A stretch of DNA of 64,000 bases from Pararhodobacter zhoushanensis (GCF_003990445.1 NZ_REEZ01000012.1:62001-126000), one strand, 5' to 3'. Positions 1-8,255 are shown, counted from the first letter of the stretch. Made by a program: numbers and translations. Notes: generated by a model from the letters alone, not told the origin.

Positions 1-431
1 AGGCCGGGCAGATCGCGATGAGCGACCAGATGCCCGACGTGCGCAGCTTGCGCATTCCGGTCAAGTATCTGGCCAACATGCTCACGGCCGGTGACGAGGA
101 GCCCATCGTTCATGCGCTGGAACGGATGTCGGCCATGCGGCTTTATATGCGCGCGCTGACGGTCGATGGGGTTCGCGACGAAGGCATCGCCGCCCGCGTC
201 GGCATGTCGGGCCGCATGATCGAGGATATGTACAAGATCATGGCCATCGCGGATTACGAGGACCGTTTCGCGATCCCCACGGCGCACCGCGAGCAGAACG
301 AGGAAGGCGCCGAGATCCGCGGCGGCTGCGGGTTCACCGACGGCAACGGTTGTTCCACCGGCGAGACGGGCAAGACCAGCCTGTTCGGCGGCAAGAAGAA
401 GTCCTTTGCCCTGCCGCTGGAGTCATTCTGA
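1..431 (+). CDS. narH: Respiratory nitrate reductase beta subunit NarH, C-terminal part
   Basis: This is the last ~143 codons of the iron-sulfur subunit of membrane-bound nitrate reductase, which carries electrons from the NarI hemes to the molybdenum site of NarG on the cytoplasmic side. The frame is open from the window edge (first full codon at base 3), so the start lies outside. The C-terminal segments RIPVKYLANMLTAGDE and IAADYEDRF-like (IMAIADYEDRF) are characteristic of NarH, and the order NarH, NarJ, NarI confirms it. The cysteine clusters that bind the Fe-S centres lie upstream and cannot be seen. The stop overlaps the narJ start (TGATG), so translation is probably coupled. Confidence 0.93.
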   Translation, partial: AGQIAMSDQMPDVRSLRIPVKYLANMLTAGDEEPIVHALERMSAMRLYMRALTVDGVRDEGIAARVGMSGRMIEDMYKIMAIADYEDRFAIPTAHREQNEEGAEIRGGCGFTDGNGCSTGETGKTSLFGGKKKSFALPLESF

Positions 432-1150
432 TGATGGATCGTACCCTCAAGGCGCTGTCGCTGACACTCAGCTATCCGAGCGTTGACCTGCAAGACGCCA
501 TGCTCGAGATCGGGGCGGTGCTTGGCGCTGATCCCCGCATCGCGCCGGACACGCGAAAGGCCCTTCAAAAGCTGGCGGGTGACGTCGGGCAGGGCGACCT
601 GTTCGATGTTCAGGAGAGCTATGTCATGCTCTTCGACCGCTCGCGCACGCTGTCGCTCAACCTCTTCGAGCATGTCCACGGCGAAAGCCGGGATCGGGGC
701 GGCGCGATGGTCAGCCTGATCGAAACCTACCGGGAGGGTGGGTTTGAGCCCGCCACCACGGAACTGCCCGACCACCTGCCGGTGCTGCTGGAATTCCTGT
801 CGACGCGTCCCTTTGCCGAAGCGCAGGAAACCTTGGCGGACGCGGCCCATATCCTTGACGCTCTGGCAGCCCGGCTTGTCCGACGCGAGAGTGGATATGC
901 CGCCGCGTTCGCCGCTCTTTCCCAACTTGCCGGTGCGCAAGCCGATACGGATGCCGTGGCTGAGATGCTGGCCCAGCCCGATGACGATCCCACCGACCTG
1001 ACCGCCCTCGATGCCGTCTGGGAGGAAACCGAGGTCACCTTCGGCCCCGACCCCAACGCCGGCTGCCCGCAGGTCCGCGACATGCTGGCCCTGATGGACA
1101 AACCGGCTCTCAAAGCCTCCGCACCTACCAACCTGAACAGGAGCGCATGA
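431..1150 (+). CDS. narJ: Nitrate reductase assembly chaperone NarJ
   Basis: NarJ is a cytoplasmic system-specific chaperone that holds the NarGH complex until the molybdenum cofactor is inserted and the complex docks on NarI; it is not part of the final enzyme. The ~239-residue product is acidic and helical, as expected for the TorD/NarJ family. It contains the family stretch LFDRSRTLSLNLFEHVHGES near residue 75 and the PDHLPVLLEFLS block near residue 115. ATG at 431 overlaps the narH stop; a second ATG follows at 434. The frame is open upstream to 350, but a start there would overlap narH extensively and is not needed. It lies directly before narI with one base between. Confidence 0.94.
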   Translation: MMDRTLKALSLTLSYPSVDLQDAMLEIGAVLGADPRIAPDTRKALQKLAGDVGQGDLFDVQESYVMLFDRSRTLSLNLFEHVHGESRDRGGAMVSLIETYREGGFEPATTELPDHLPVLLEFLSTRPFAEAQETLADAAHILDALAARLVRRESGYAAAFAALSQLAGAQADTDAVAEMLAQPDDDPTDLTALDAVWEETEVTFGPDPNAGCPQVRDMLALMDKPALKASAPTNLNRSA

Positions 1151-1151
1151 C

Positions 1152-1937
1152 ATGTTCGCCAATTTCGATATCAACTTCATGCTTTTTGGGGTCATGCCCT
1201 ATGTCGCGCTGACGATCTTTCTGGTGGGCTCGATCGCGCGGTATGAACGTGATCCTTTCACTTGGAAAAGCTCTTCGAGCCAGCTTCTGCGTCGCAAACA
1301 GTTGATCTGGGGCTCGATCCTTTTTCATGTCGGTATCCTGACGGTATTCTTCGGTCACCTCGTTGGTCTGTTCACGCCCATCTGGGTGCTGGATGCCATC
1401 GGCATTCCCTATGGGTTGAAGCAGTGGATGGCGGTCTTGATCGGCGGGCCTGCGGGCATCGCTGCGCTGATCGGCTCGACGATGCTTCTTCACCGCCGCC
1501 TCGTTGACCCACGTATCCGCGTTACCTCGACGGTGCCTGACATCCTGATCATGGTCCTGATCTGGCTCCAGCTGGCTATCGGTCTGCTGACGATTACCCA
1601 GACGCTTCAGCACATGGATGGGTCGGAAATGGTCCGCTTCATGACTTGGTCGCAAAGCGTTGTGACATGGAACATCAATGCCTGGGTGACGGTGGTTGAC
1701 GTGCATTGGCTTTACAAGCTGCATATCTTCCTTGGCCTGATCATCACGGCGCTCTTCCCCTTCACCCGACTTGTGCATATTTGGTCGGGTTTTGCAGCGC
1801 CTTTCCGCTACCTGCTGACGCGGCCGGGCTACCAGATCGTGCGCTCGCGCCGGACCCGTTCGCTTGAAGACCGCCGCCGCGCCTTTGACAAGCGACAGGG
1901 CAAAACCGGCCCCAAAATCACCACACCTGCGGAGTGA
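1152..1937 (+). CDS. narI: Nitrate reductase gamma subunit NarI (cytochrome b)
   Basis: NarI is the membrane subunit that oxidises quinol and passes electrons through two b-type hemes to NarH. The 261-residue protein shows about five hydrophobic helices, beginning with the segment MLFGVMPYVALTIFLVGSIA near residue 10. It carries the family features RYERDPFTWKSSSSQLL, conserved histidines in the second helix (ILFHVGILTVFFGHLVGL) and in the fifth helix (LYKLHIFLGLIITALFPFTRLVHIWS), which are the likely heme ligands. A basic C-terminal tail follows. It is slightly longer than E. coli NarI. It is the third gene of the nar operon; the stop overlaps the GTGACC leading into the next gene. Confidence 0.95.
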   Translation: MFANFDINFMLFGVMPYVALTIFLVGSIARYERDPFTWKSSSSQLLRRKQLIWGSILFHVGILTVFFGHLVGLFTPIWVLDAIGIPYGLKQWMAVLIGGPAGIAALIGSTMLLHRRLVDPRIRVTSTVPDILIMVLIWLQLAIGLLTITQTLQHMDGSEMVRFMTWSQSVVTWNINAWVTVVDVHWLYKLHIFLGLIITALFPFTRLVHIWSGFAAPFRYLLTRPGYQIVRSRRTRSLEDRRRAFDKRQGKTGPKITTPAE

Positions 1938-1939
1938 CC

Positions 1940-2737
1940 ATGATGAATATTGCTCTGTTTCCAGATGTTGTAGTGAATAATGAGACCATCCCCTCGGCGG
2001 CCATTGCCGCCGAGGCCCAGAACCACACGGCCCCCAAGGACAAGCCCGGCATCGCCTGGCGCAAGGCGGCGCAAGCCCTGACGATCCGCGCCTTGCTGCT
2101 GCAAGAGGCCCGCGCGCGCGGGCTGGTGTCTGATCCTCTTGAGGTGGCACCGGGGCGCTTCGAGACCGAGGAAGAGGCGCTGATCCGCGCGCTTCTGGAC
2201 GAGGCACTAACCATCGCCCCGGTGACCGAGGACGCGGTGCGTGCCGAATGGGCTAAAGCCCCCGACCGTTACCGCTCGCCCCCGCTGTGGGACGTGTCAC
2301 ACATCCTTTGCGCATGCGATCCGCGCGACGAAGAAGAGCGCGCAGCCGCGCAAGCGCGGGCAACACATCTGCTGTCGAAACTCGACGGTGACGCCAAGGG
2401 CTTCGCCGCGGTCGCCCGTGAAAGTGATTGCGATTCCAAAGCATCGGGCGGTCACCTTGGCCAGCTTGGGCCCGGCGATACGGTGCCAGAGTTCGAAGCA
2501 GCGCTGCGCGAACTTGATGAGGGCAACATCACCCCTGCACCCGTCTTGTCGCGTCACGGCTGGCATATCATCCGCCTGAACGCCATCGCGCCGGGGCAAG
2601 TGCTGCCCTTTGAGACTGTCCGGCCGAAGATTGCACAGGCGTTGGAAAAGGCCGCCTGGGCGCGGGCCTCACGGGACTTCGTCGAAACTCTGGCCCAAGG
2701 CGCAAAGATCACTGGCGCCAGCCTTGCGCCGATCTGA
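1940..2737 (+). CDS. PpiC-type peptidyl-prolyl cis-trans isomerase of the nar operon
   Basis: This is a parvulin-family foldase. The catalytic domain occupies roughly residues 110-225 and includes DVSHILCAC, GGHLGQLGPGDTVPEFE and SRHGWHIIRL, all typical parvulin motifs. The N-terminal third is helical (IAWRKAAQALTIRALLLQEA) and resembles the NifM/SurA-type chaperone arm. No clear signal peptide is seen, so it probably acts in the cytoplasm. Such genes often follow narI in alphaproteobacteria and are thought to help nitrate reductase maturation; that role is inference from position. ATG at 1940 was preferred over GTG at 1934, which overlaps the narI stop; another ATG follows at 1943. Confidence 0.85.
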   Translation: MMNIALFPDVVVNNETIPSAAIAAEAQNHTAPKDKPGIAWRKAAQALTIRALLLQEARARGLVSDPLEVAPGRFETEEEALIRALLDEALTIAPVTEDAVRAEWAKAPDRYRSPPLWDVSHILCACDPRDEEERAAAQARATHLLSKLDGDAKGFAAVARESDCDSKASGGHLGQLGPGDTVPEFEAALRELDEGNITPAPVLSRHGWHIIRLNAIAPGQVLPFETVRPKIAQALEKAAWARASRDFVETLAQGAKITGASLAPI

Positions 2738-2757
2738 AACCCGCGAAAGGACGTGCC

Positions 2758-3327
2758 ATGCAACCGTCAGAGCCAGAAATGCGCGGATGCGGTGACAAAC
2801 CGACAAGCCCCAGCCTGCTTTCAGATCCTCTGGATTTCATCAGCGAGGACCACCTGCGTGAAAGGCAAATCTGCGCCGTGATCGACGGGCTGGCTACGGC
2901 GGACCGTCTCGATCGCCAGGCGGCAACATCTGTGCTGCGCTTTCTGAACGAGGAATTGAACGTCCATCTGCGCGACGAGGCTGAGGATCTGTTTCCGCTT
3001 CTGGCCCGTCGTTGCACGGACGAGGACGCGATCGAGCGTGCAATCGCCCGGATAAGGGTGGATCAGGACGCGGCGGTGCGCCTGCTGCCTCAGGTGCGTG
3101 CGATGCTTGCCGGTTGCCTTGACAGCGGGGCCGACCTGACCGCCGAGGCGCGCGCGGTCTTGTCGGGCTTCGCGGGCCATGTGCGCCGCCATCTCGTGGC
3201 GGAAAACGCGATCCTTCTGCCGATCGCCCGCGCCCGGCTGACCCGCGCTGATCTGCGGACCTTGTCGAAACACATGCGGTCAAGACGCGGGCTGCCCGAA
3301 CTTGCGGAGACGACCGATGCTGAATGA
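2758..3327 (+). CDS. Hemerythrin/HHE-domain protein
   Basis: This 189-residue protein is predicted to be a four-helix hemerythrin-like domain that binds a di-iron centre. Candidate ligands are the histidine in ISEDHLRER (near 32), NVHLRDEAEDLFPLL (near 72) and GHVRRHLVAENAILLPIA (near 142), each in the spacing usual for HHE proteins. Hemerythrin-like proteins in denitrification clusters are linked to nitric oxide or oxygen sensing or to iron-centre repair; which applies here is not known. It lies 20 bases after the PpiC gene and its 3' end overlaps the carbonic anhydrase reading frame by 11 bases, so it is part of the same operon. Confidence 0.8.
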   Translation: MQPSEPEMRGCGDKPTSPSLLSDPLDFISEDHLRERQICAVIDGLATADRLDRQAATSVLRFLNEELNVHLRDEAEDLFPLLARRCTDEDAIERAIARIRVDQDAAVRLLPQVRAMLAGCLDSGADLTAEARAVLSGFAGHVRRHLVAENAILLPIARARLTRADLRTLSKHMRSRRGLPELAETTDAE

Positions 3328-3949
3328 TCTTCTGGCCCGCAACGAGGCGTGGTCGAAACAACGACACGCCGAGGAACCGGATTACTTCACCCGCCTTGCC
3401 GCCCTTCAGGCACCCGAGTTTTTCTGGATCGGCTGTTCGGACAGCCGGGTTCCGGCCAATGTGGTGGCGGGCCTCGATCCGGGCGAGGTTTTCGTCCATC
3501 GCAACGTCGCCAACATCGTTCATTCCTCGGACATGAATCTGCTATCGGCCCTGGAGTTCGCCGTCGAGGCGTTGCAGGTGCGCGAGATCATCGTTTGCGG
3601 CCACTATGGCTGCGGCGGGGTCAAGGCCGCGACCGAGGATTTGCCCCATGGTCTGGCCGACCACTGGCTGGAACCGATCCGCCGTCTGGCGCGCGCCTAT
3701 GCCGTCGATCTCGGGCGCGAACCCGATCTTGAGGCGCGGCGCGACCGTCTGGCCGAATGAAATGTGGTCGAAGGTGTGCGGCGCGTCTGCGAAACGCCGA
3801 TCTTGCAGCGGGCGTGGGCGCGCGGTGCCATCGTGCGCGTGCATGGCCTGATCTACGGCCTCAAGGACGGGCGCCTGCGCGACCTCGATTGCAGCATTGG
3901 ACCCGGACACTTTCAGACAGGCCATCATAGCCAGGAGGCTGCACAATGA
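3317..3949 (+). pseudogene. Beta-class carbonic anhydrase interrupted by an in-frame TGA
   Basis: The frame from ATG 3317 encodes a beta-carbonic anhydrase (reversible hydration of CO2). All four zinc-region motifs are present: the Cys and Asp of GCSDSRV near residue 36, and the His and Cys of CGHYGCGG near residue 97. After 147 codons the frame meets TGA at 3758-3760, then continues without a frame change as NVVEGVRRVCETPILQ..WARG..VHG..YGL, which is the normal C-terminal third of the family, to the TGA at 3947. The break is therefore a single substitution and not an indel. The remaining 147 residues lack the last strand and helices, which take part in dimerisation, so the product is probably inactive unless read through. 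The end overlaps moeA by four bases. Confidence 0.88.
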
Positions 3950-5226
3950 CGATCCATCAGGCCATCGCGTCACCGGGCTGCGGCTGCGACCGCCGGGATA
4001 TGCTCCATCCGTTAATCAGCATTGACGAGGCCCTTACCCTGATTGCGGCGGATGCAACACCTGTCGGTCGAACCGAGGCCACGTCGCTCGACAGCGCCTT
4101 TGGCCGAATCCTCACACAGCCGGTCCGGAGCCGTTCGATGGCACCGTCCTTCGATAACGCGGCAATGGATGGCTATGCCATCGGGACCTCAGCCCTGACG
4201 GGGCTCGGTCCCTGGGCGCTTCGGGTCGTGGCACGCATGCCTGCCGGGCAGGACTCCGCCACAGTGCTCGAGGGGACTTCGGCAGCCCGCATCTTCACAG
4301 GAGCACCCATTCCCAAGGGCGCGGATTCTGTGGTGATGCAGGAAGACGTCGTGCGGGACGGGGACGTCATTCACCTCTCCCGCCGTCCCGTAGCGGGTCT
4401 GAACATCCGTGTAGCGGGCAGCGATATGGCCAAGGGCGCGACCGTTCTGGATAAGGGCCGCAGGCTCGGCCCGAGGGAGATCGCTGCCTGCGCCGCGGCT
4501 GGAGCAGGCATCCTGCGCGTTCGGCGCAGGCTGCGCGTGGCACTTCTGGTCACCGGCGACGAGGTGCGGCGTGCGGGTGGCGCGCGCGAGGCCGCACAGA
4601 TCTGGGACGTGAACACACCGATGCTCGAGGCAAGCCTTGCACGTGCAGGCATAGAAATCGTCGCCTCGGCCCATGGTGCAGACAATCTTTCGGGGCTGGT
4701 CCATCAACTGGGTGAAATGGCGGCGCAAGCCGACCTCGTCATTACCACGGGCGGCATCTCGGTGGGCGAAGAGGATCATGTGAAACCCGCCGTCATGGCA
4801 CTTGGCGGCGAGACCCTGTTCAGTGGCGTGGCGATCAAACCGGGCAAGCCAGTGACGCTCGGGCGCATCGGAAAGGCGCACTGGCTTGGATTGCCTGGCA
4901 ATCCGGTTTCAGCTTTTGTTACGTTTCAGGTCTTTGGCACGGCGCTGATCCGTTCACTGACCGGCGAGGCGACTGGTGCCCCGACCCGACGGCACGTCGT
5001 GACCGCGACTGAAATCCGCCGCAAGCCCGGGCGCTGCGAGCTCAGACCCGCGACCTTGGCTGGCTTCGACCCGCACGGCCGCGAGATCGCCCATTTCGAG
5101 GATGCCACACATTCAGCACGTGTCGGGCTGCTGCCCCTGGCGGACGGGCTGATGTTTCTGCCCGCCGATGCCGACAACCTGTCTGCCGGTGCGCTGGTCG
5201 AATTCCAACCCTTCTGCCAATCTTGA
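3946..5226 (+). CDS. moeA: Molybdopterin molybdenumtransferase MoeA
   Basis: MoeA inserts molybdate into adenylylated molybdopterin, giving the cofactor needed by nitrate reductase NarG. The 426-residue length is normal. Family motifs are visible: SFDNAAMDGYA near residue 68, FTGAPIPKGADSVVMQED near 115, LLVTGDEV near 200, ITTGGISVGEEDHVK near 265, and LGLPGNPVSAFVTFQVF near 312, the last two forming the MPT/AMP-binding face. A short Cys-rich N-terminal extension (SPGCGCDRRDM) precedes the domain. The ATG overlaps the carbonic anhydrase stop (ATGA). Its presence in the nar cluster supplies cofactor locally. Confidence 0.95.
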   Translation: MTIHQAIASPGCGCDRRDMLHPLISIDEALTLIAADATPVGRTEATSLDSAFGRILTQPVRSRSMAPSFDNAAMDGYAIGTSALTGLGPWALRVVARMPAGQDSATVLEGTSAARIFTGAPIPKGADSVVMQEDVVRDGDVIHLSRRPVAGLNIRVAGSDMAKGATVLDKGRRLGPREIAACAAAGAGILRVRRRLRVALLVTGDEVRRAGGAREAAQIWDVNTPMLEASLARAGIEIVASAHGADNLSGLVHQLGEMAAQADLVITTGGISVGEEDHVKPAVMALGGETLFSGVAIKPGKPVTLGRIGKAHWLGLPGNPVSAFVTFQVFGTALIRSLTGEATGAPTRRHVVTATEIRRKPGRCELRPATLAGFDPHGREIAHFEDATHSARVGLLPLADGLMFLPADADNLSAGALVEFQPFCQS

Positions 5227-5237
5227 GGAGACCAGAG

Positions 5238-5759
5238 ATGAAACTTGCCTACACAATGGCGCCGGGGCGCGGCGATACGGATTTGGTGCTTGAACGGCTT
5301 GCAACGGACCTCGCGGCCCGGGGCCTCAGATGTTGCGGGACCGTTCAGATTAACAGCGAGCGCACCGATTCAGGCCCTTGCGACATGGATGTTCGGGTGT
5401 TGCCCGATGGTGCAATTTTACGCATCAGTCAGGATCTGGGCCCGCAGGCGCGGGGGTGTCGCCTCGATCCAGCCGCGCTGGAAACAGCGGTCGGACTGGT
5501 CGCGACTGGCCTGTCATCCGGCGCGGACCTTTTGATCGTCAACAAGTTTGGCAAACACGAGGCCGAAGGGCGCGGGTTTCGTGATGTCATCGCCGAGGCG
5601 GTCGCGATGGATATCCCCGTTCTTGTTGGCCTAAATGCGCTCAACCGGTCGGCCTTCGAGAGTTTTGCGGAAGGGTTGGCCATCCAGCTGCCGCCTGAAC
5701 GGGCTGCGCTGATGGCGTGGGTGGAGGGTGTGGCAAAGACCGCAGATGCAATGATTTGA
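5238..5759 (+). CDS. DUF2478 family protein
   Basis: This 173-residue protein matches the DUF2478 family, found in alphaproteobacteria beside molybdenum and nitrate genes. It has a P-loop-like nucleotide-binding layout: an N-terminal strand MKLAYTMAPGRGDTDLVLERL, a central strand GADLLIVNKFGKHEAEGRGF that resembles a Walker-B/guanine-recognition region, and the final segment DIPVLVGLNALN. Its biochemical function is not established; a role in molybdenum delivery or cofactor work is inferred from the adjacent moeA. ATG at 5238 follows GAGGAG about 8 bases upstream. It is the last gene of the nar cluster before the insertion scar. Confidence 0.75.
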   Translation: MKLAYTMAPGRGDTDLVLERLATDLAARGLRCCGTVQINSERTDSGPCDMDVRVLPDGAILRISQDLGPQARGCRLDPAALETAVGLVATGLSSGADLLIVNKFGKHEAEGRGFRDVIAEAVAMDIPVLVGLNALNRSAFESFAEGLAIQLPPERAALMAWVEGVAKTADAMI

Positions 5760-5761
5760 TC

Positions 5762-6073
5762 TCAGCTGACGCTCGCGATTTTCCGTCCGTCCTCGCGCCA
5801 TTCCGGCAGACCACCGTCGAGGCGTCGCGCATTTAAGCCGTGTCTTCGCAGAGCGGCTACCGCTTGGTGGGCGTAGACGCAGTGAGGGCCCCTGCAATAC
5901 GCCACGATTTCAGCGGTTGAATCGAACATTGAAACTACCCCGTCGATTTCCGACAGCGTCGCATTCAGCGCGCCGGGAATGTGCCCGGCTGCGTATTCAT
6001 CTGCAGGGCGGACATCCAGCACGGTCACCGAGTCGTCCGCAATCCGCGGGGGCTGACGTTCATGACCTGACAC
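5762..6073 (-). pseudogene. Rhodanese domain, N-terminally truncated
   Basis: The reading frame gives a near complete rhodanese (sulfurtransferase) domain: TVLDVRPADEYAAGHIPGALNA, then the active-site loop AYCRGPHCVYAHQAV, then a C-terminal EWREDGR. The CRGPxCVxA wording is that of proteins in which an ArsR-type DNA-binding domain is fused before the rhodanese domain. Here no such N-terminal domain precedes it: the frame is closed by a stop at 6080-6082 and the IS110-family transposase gene ends 90 bases further. The only start is GTG at 6073. I read it as the tail of a gene cut by the mobile element; a free-standing short rhodanese is possible. Confidence 0.65.
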
Positions 6074-6159
6074 AATCGCTCAATTGGGAAGACCCCACGC
6101 TGTTCTTCGACGAACCGAAACCTCATGGCTTTTGGCTCGCGAAGAACTTGGTGGCTTTC

Positions 6160-7521
6160 CTAAGAAACAGCCGGATCAGGTGGAACGGGTGCCAAGGCAT
6201 AACCCAATGTCTTGGCGCGGCGCTGGAGGTTGGCGAGAACGCGCTGCCGGTGCCTCTCGTCGTATGCTGCCGCGCCCTGATCCTGATAGGTCATACCGTA
6301 CCGGATGGCGTTGTAGAACAAGACGGCGATCTTGCGAGCGGTGGCCGTCACCGCCTTTTGCTTCCCAATCCGCGCCGAGAGGCGCCGGTAAAAGGCCCCC
6401 AGTGCGGTGTCGCTGCGACCGATGGTTGTGGCGGCCAGTCGCAACAGGGCTGCTGCCCGACTTGATGATCGCCGCGTCTTCGATGACAGGAGCTTGCCGC
6501 CGGAGATCTTGTTGCCCGGCGCCAGACAAAGCCAAGAGGTGAAGTGCTTCGCCGTCTTCCAGGCGCGTAGATCTGTTCCGCACTCAGCCACCAGCTTCAG
6601 TGCCAACGAAGGGCCAAGGCCGTGGATCTGGGTTAGGTCGGTTCCCAACACCCCGTAGAGCGCTGCCCGCACGTCGAAGGCTGGTGCGTTGGCCTGCCTG
6701 CCTTTGATGCGGGCCTTCGGCAACGGCAGCAGATCCTTCCCGCCTTTGACGGACAGGACTGCGACAGCCTCTTCCAGCCGCTGGTCGCATTCCGCGGTCT
6801 TGGCTTTGTAGAAGTCGTAAAGGTCGAGCGACTGCGCGAGAGCGAAGATGTGTTCCGCACGGTCGTTGCCCACGAGTGCGGCCCGGATCGTCTCCGGCGA
6901 AGATTTGCACCGTACATCACGGCATTCGGCCAGTATGTCCGGATCGCGCTCACCCGCAACAATGGCGCGGATGATCTTCATGCCGGTCGCACCGGTGATG
7001 TCGGAGACTACGTGATGGAGTTGTAGGTTCATCTCCATCAGGGCCTTTTGCATATGTTGGATATGTGCCGCCGCATACTCGGTCAACCGCTCACGCTGGC
7101 GCATGTATGCACGCAACGTCGCAATCTCCGCGGCGGGGCGGAAGCTGCCGCGTAGCAGGCCATAGGAATGCAGCTGCCGCAGCCATCCGGCATCACTGAC
7201 ATCGGTTTTGCGGCCGGGCACGTTCTTGGCATAGCGGGCGTTCACCAGGATCACCTCGAAGCCCCGGGCCTCGAGGATCTCGAATGCCGGTATCCAGTAC
7301 ACCCCGGTGGACTCCATGGCCACGCTGGTGACGCCGCAATACCGGAACCAGTCGGCGAGGTCGTGCAGATCCTGAGTGAACGTGCCGAAGGCGCGCACCG
7401 GCATCTCACAGGTGGACGGGTTCACCGCAGCCATGTGCATCGTCGAGCCGATGTCGATCGCGGCCGCATTGGGGTTGACCATCTTCAGGTCCGGATGGCC
7501 GCCGGGCTTGGACTTGTACAT
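6160..7521 (-). CDS. IS110-family transposase (DEDD recombinase)
   Basis: This 453-residue protein has the two-domain IS110 layout. The N-terminal RuvC-like DEDD domain shows the acidic residues in AAIDIGSTMHM (near 23), MESTGVYWIPA (near 71) and RKTDVSDAGWL (near 108). The C-terminal Transposase_20 domain carries IHGLGPSLALKLVAECGTDL and the serine-containing motif PGNKISGGKLLSS expected of the Tnp domain. It is full length with no frameshift, so the element may be active. ATG at 7521 has GGAGGAGAAGTC directly upstream, a strong ribosome binding site. IS110 enzymes use a bridge RNA to pick donor and target; that is family knowledge, not shown here. Confidence 0.95.
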   Translation of the reverse strand: MYKSKPGGHPDLKMVNPNAAAIDIGSTMHMAAVNPSTCEMPVRAFGTFTQDLHDLADWFRYCGVTSVAMESTGVYWIPAFEILEARGFEVILVNARYAKNVPGRKTDVSDAGWLRQLHSYGLLRGSFRPAAEIATLRAYMRQRERLTEYAAAHIQHMQKALMEMNLQLHHVVSDITGATGMKIIRAIVAGERDPDILAECRDVRCKSSPETIRAALVGNDRAEHIFALAQSLDLYDFYKAKTAECDQRLEEAVAVLSVKGGKDLLPLPKARIKGRQANAPAFDVRAALYGVLGTDLTQIHGLGPSLALKLVAECGTDLRAWKTAKHFTSWLCLAPGNKISGGKLLSSKTRRSSSRAAALLRLAATTIGRSDTALGAFYRRLSARIGKQKAVTATARKIAVLFYNAIRYGMTYQDQGAAAYDERHRQRVLANLQRRAKTLGYALAPVPPDPAVS

Positions 7522-7713
7522 GACTTCTCCTCCGTTCAGGGCGAAGGGCGTGAGCCATGCAAGTTCGTCATCTTCCTAACCGGGATCGCCGCAATGTCGG
7601 CGTCACCACTCTCAAGTGCGCATCAGCCCATGTGCCACGTTTTTTAACGGGGTCCAGCCCACCAATAAGCCATCGGCAACTGCCCTTCGCCACAAGCGTA
7701 GCACACGCTGTTG
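7522..7713 (-). other. Non-coding 5' end of the IS110 element, possible bridge RNA region
   Basis: About 190 bases upstream of the IS110 transposase start hold no credible gene. In characterised IS110-group elements this position encodes a structured bridge RNA of roughly 150-200 nt with two internal loops that pair with target and donor DNA. The length here fits. I could not fold it reliably or identify the core dinucleotide, and part of the stretch belongs to the adjoining IS3 fragment, so this is a position-based suggestion. Confidence 0.35.
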
Positions 7714-7989
7714 CTACCGCGCACAGGCGGGCTGCGGTCCGGAAAGGTTTTTTAGGATGTCCCTCTCCTCCTTGAGAATACGGTTTTCGCGCCGAAGCCG
7801 TTCGTTCTCCTTAGCAAGCTCGCGATCCTCGGACGAGACCACGTCCGTATCCCGATGCGCCGCCACCCACTTGTTCAGCGTCGATTTGCCAACGCCCAAA
7901 TCATCCGCAACTTGCTGTCGCGAAAGCCCGCTTGTCAGTGCAATTCGCACCGCATCCTTACGAAATTCGTCTGTTCTTCCTGTGCCCAT
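7714..7989 (-). pseudogene. IS3-family transposase orfA, element truncated
   Basis: The product starts MGTGRTDEFRKDAVRIAL and has a helix-turn-helix (LSRQQVADDLGVGKSTLNKWV) followed by a leucine-zipper-like coiled coil (ELAKENERLRRENRILKEERDILK), which is the usual OrfA of an IS3-family element. After DILK the family continues into the A-rich frameshift site and orfB (DDE integrase). Here an A6 run is present at that point (complement of 7751-7756), but it is followed by 16 unrelated residues, and no orfB follows. The element therefore lost its catalytic half. ATG 7989 has AAAGGAGACGAACC upstream; a GTG at 8010 is less likely. Confidence 0.85.
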
Positions 7990-8051
7990 GGTTCGTCTCC
8001 TTTGCTGCACATTATGCTATCAAAGGAGCGGCACCAAACCGCGACAGGTCC

Positions 8052-8198
8052 AAGGACCGCATGACCATCCTCTTCTGCAACACCGGCAGCCTGTCGGCGC
8101 AAGCCGCCTTCGCGTTGCGGGTCGCAGGGCGGTCGAACGTCGTCGTCATGCAGACCGGCTACCCAGGCTGGCAGCAGGACGCGGCCTACAAGCCCTGA
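8052..8198 (+). pseudogene. 3' fragment of a rhodanese-domain gene
   Basis: The last ~48 codons of an open frame read KDRMTILFCNTGSLSAQAAF, then ALRVAGRSNVVVMQTGYPGW, which is the second half of a rhodanese-like domain with the catalytic cysteine loop FCNTGS. No N-terminal half is present upstream; instead the IS3-family fragment begins within about 50 bases. The gene appears to have been cut by that element. It is a different rhodanese from the one at 5762-6073 (opposite strand and a different active-site loop). It ends 57 bases before a nucleoside phosphorylase gene. Confidence 0.65.
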
Positions 8199-8255
8199 GT
8201 TGACACGCCCTCGGCTGGGCGGTTTCCCCTCCGGCCGACACATGCAGGAAGCCCC

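Larger units (their letters stand above)
6083..7713 (-). mobile_element. IS110-family insertion element, ends not resolved
   Basis: The element contains one transposase gene read leftward and lies between a truncated rhodanese gene (left) and an IS3-family fragment (right). IS110 elements usually lack long terminal inverted repeats and target duplications, and none was recognised, so the limits given are the outer bounds allowed by the neighbours. The transposase start leaves up to 192 bases of non-coding DNA on its 5' side and at most ~75 on its 3' side, the arrangement of IS110-group elements whose bridge RNA is transcribed from the 5' non-coding end. Confidence 0.6.

Noticed and set aside
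3758-3760. Selenocysteine or programmed read-through at the carbonic anhydrase TGA
   Set aside because: The position is not a catalytic cysteine and no SECIS-like hairpin is evident next to it, so a plain nonsense mutation is simpler.
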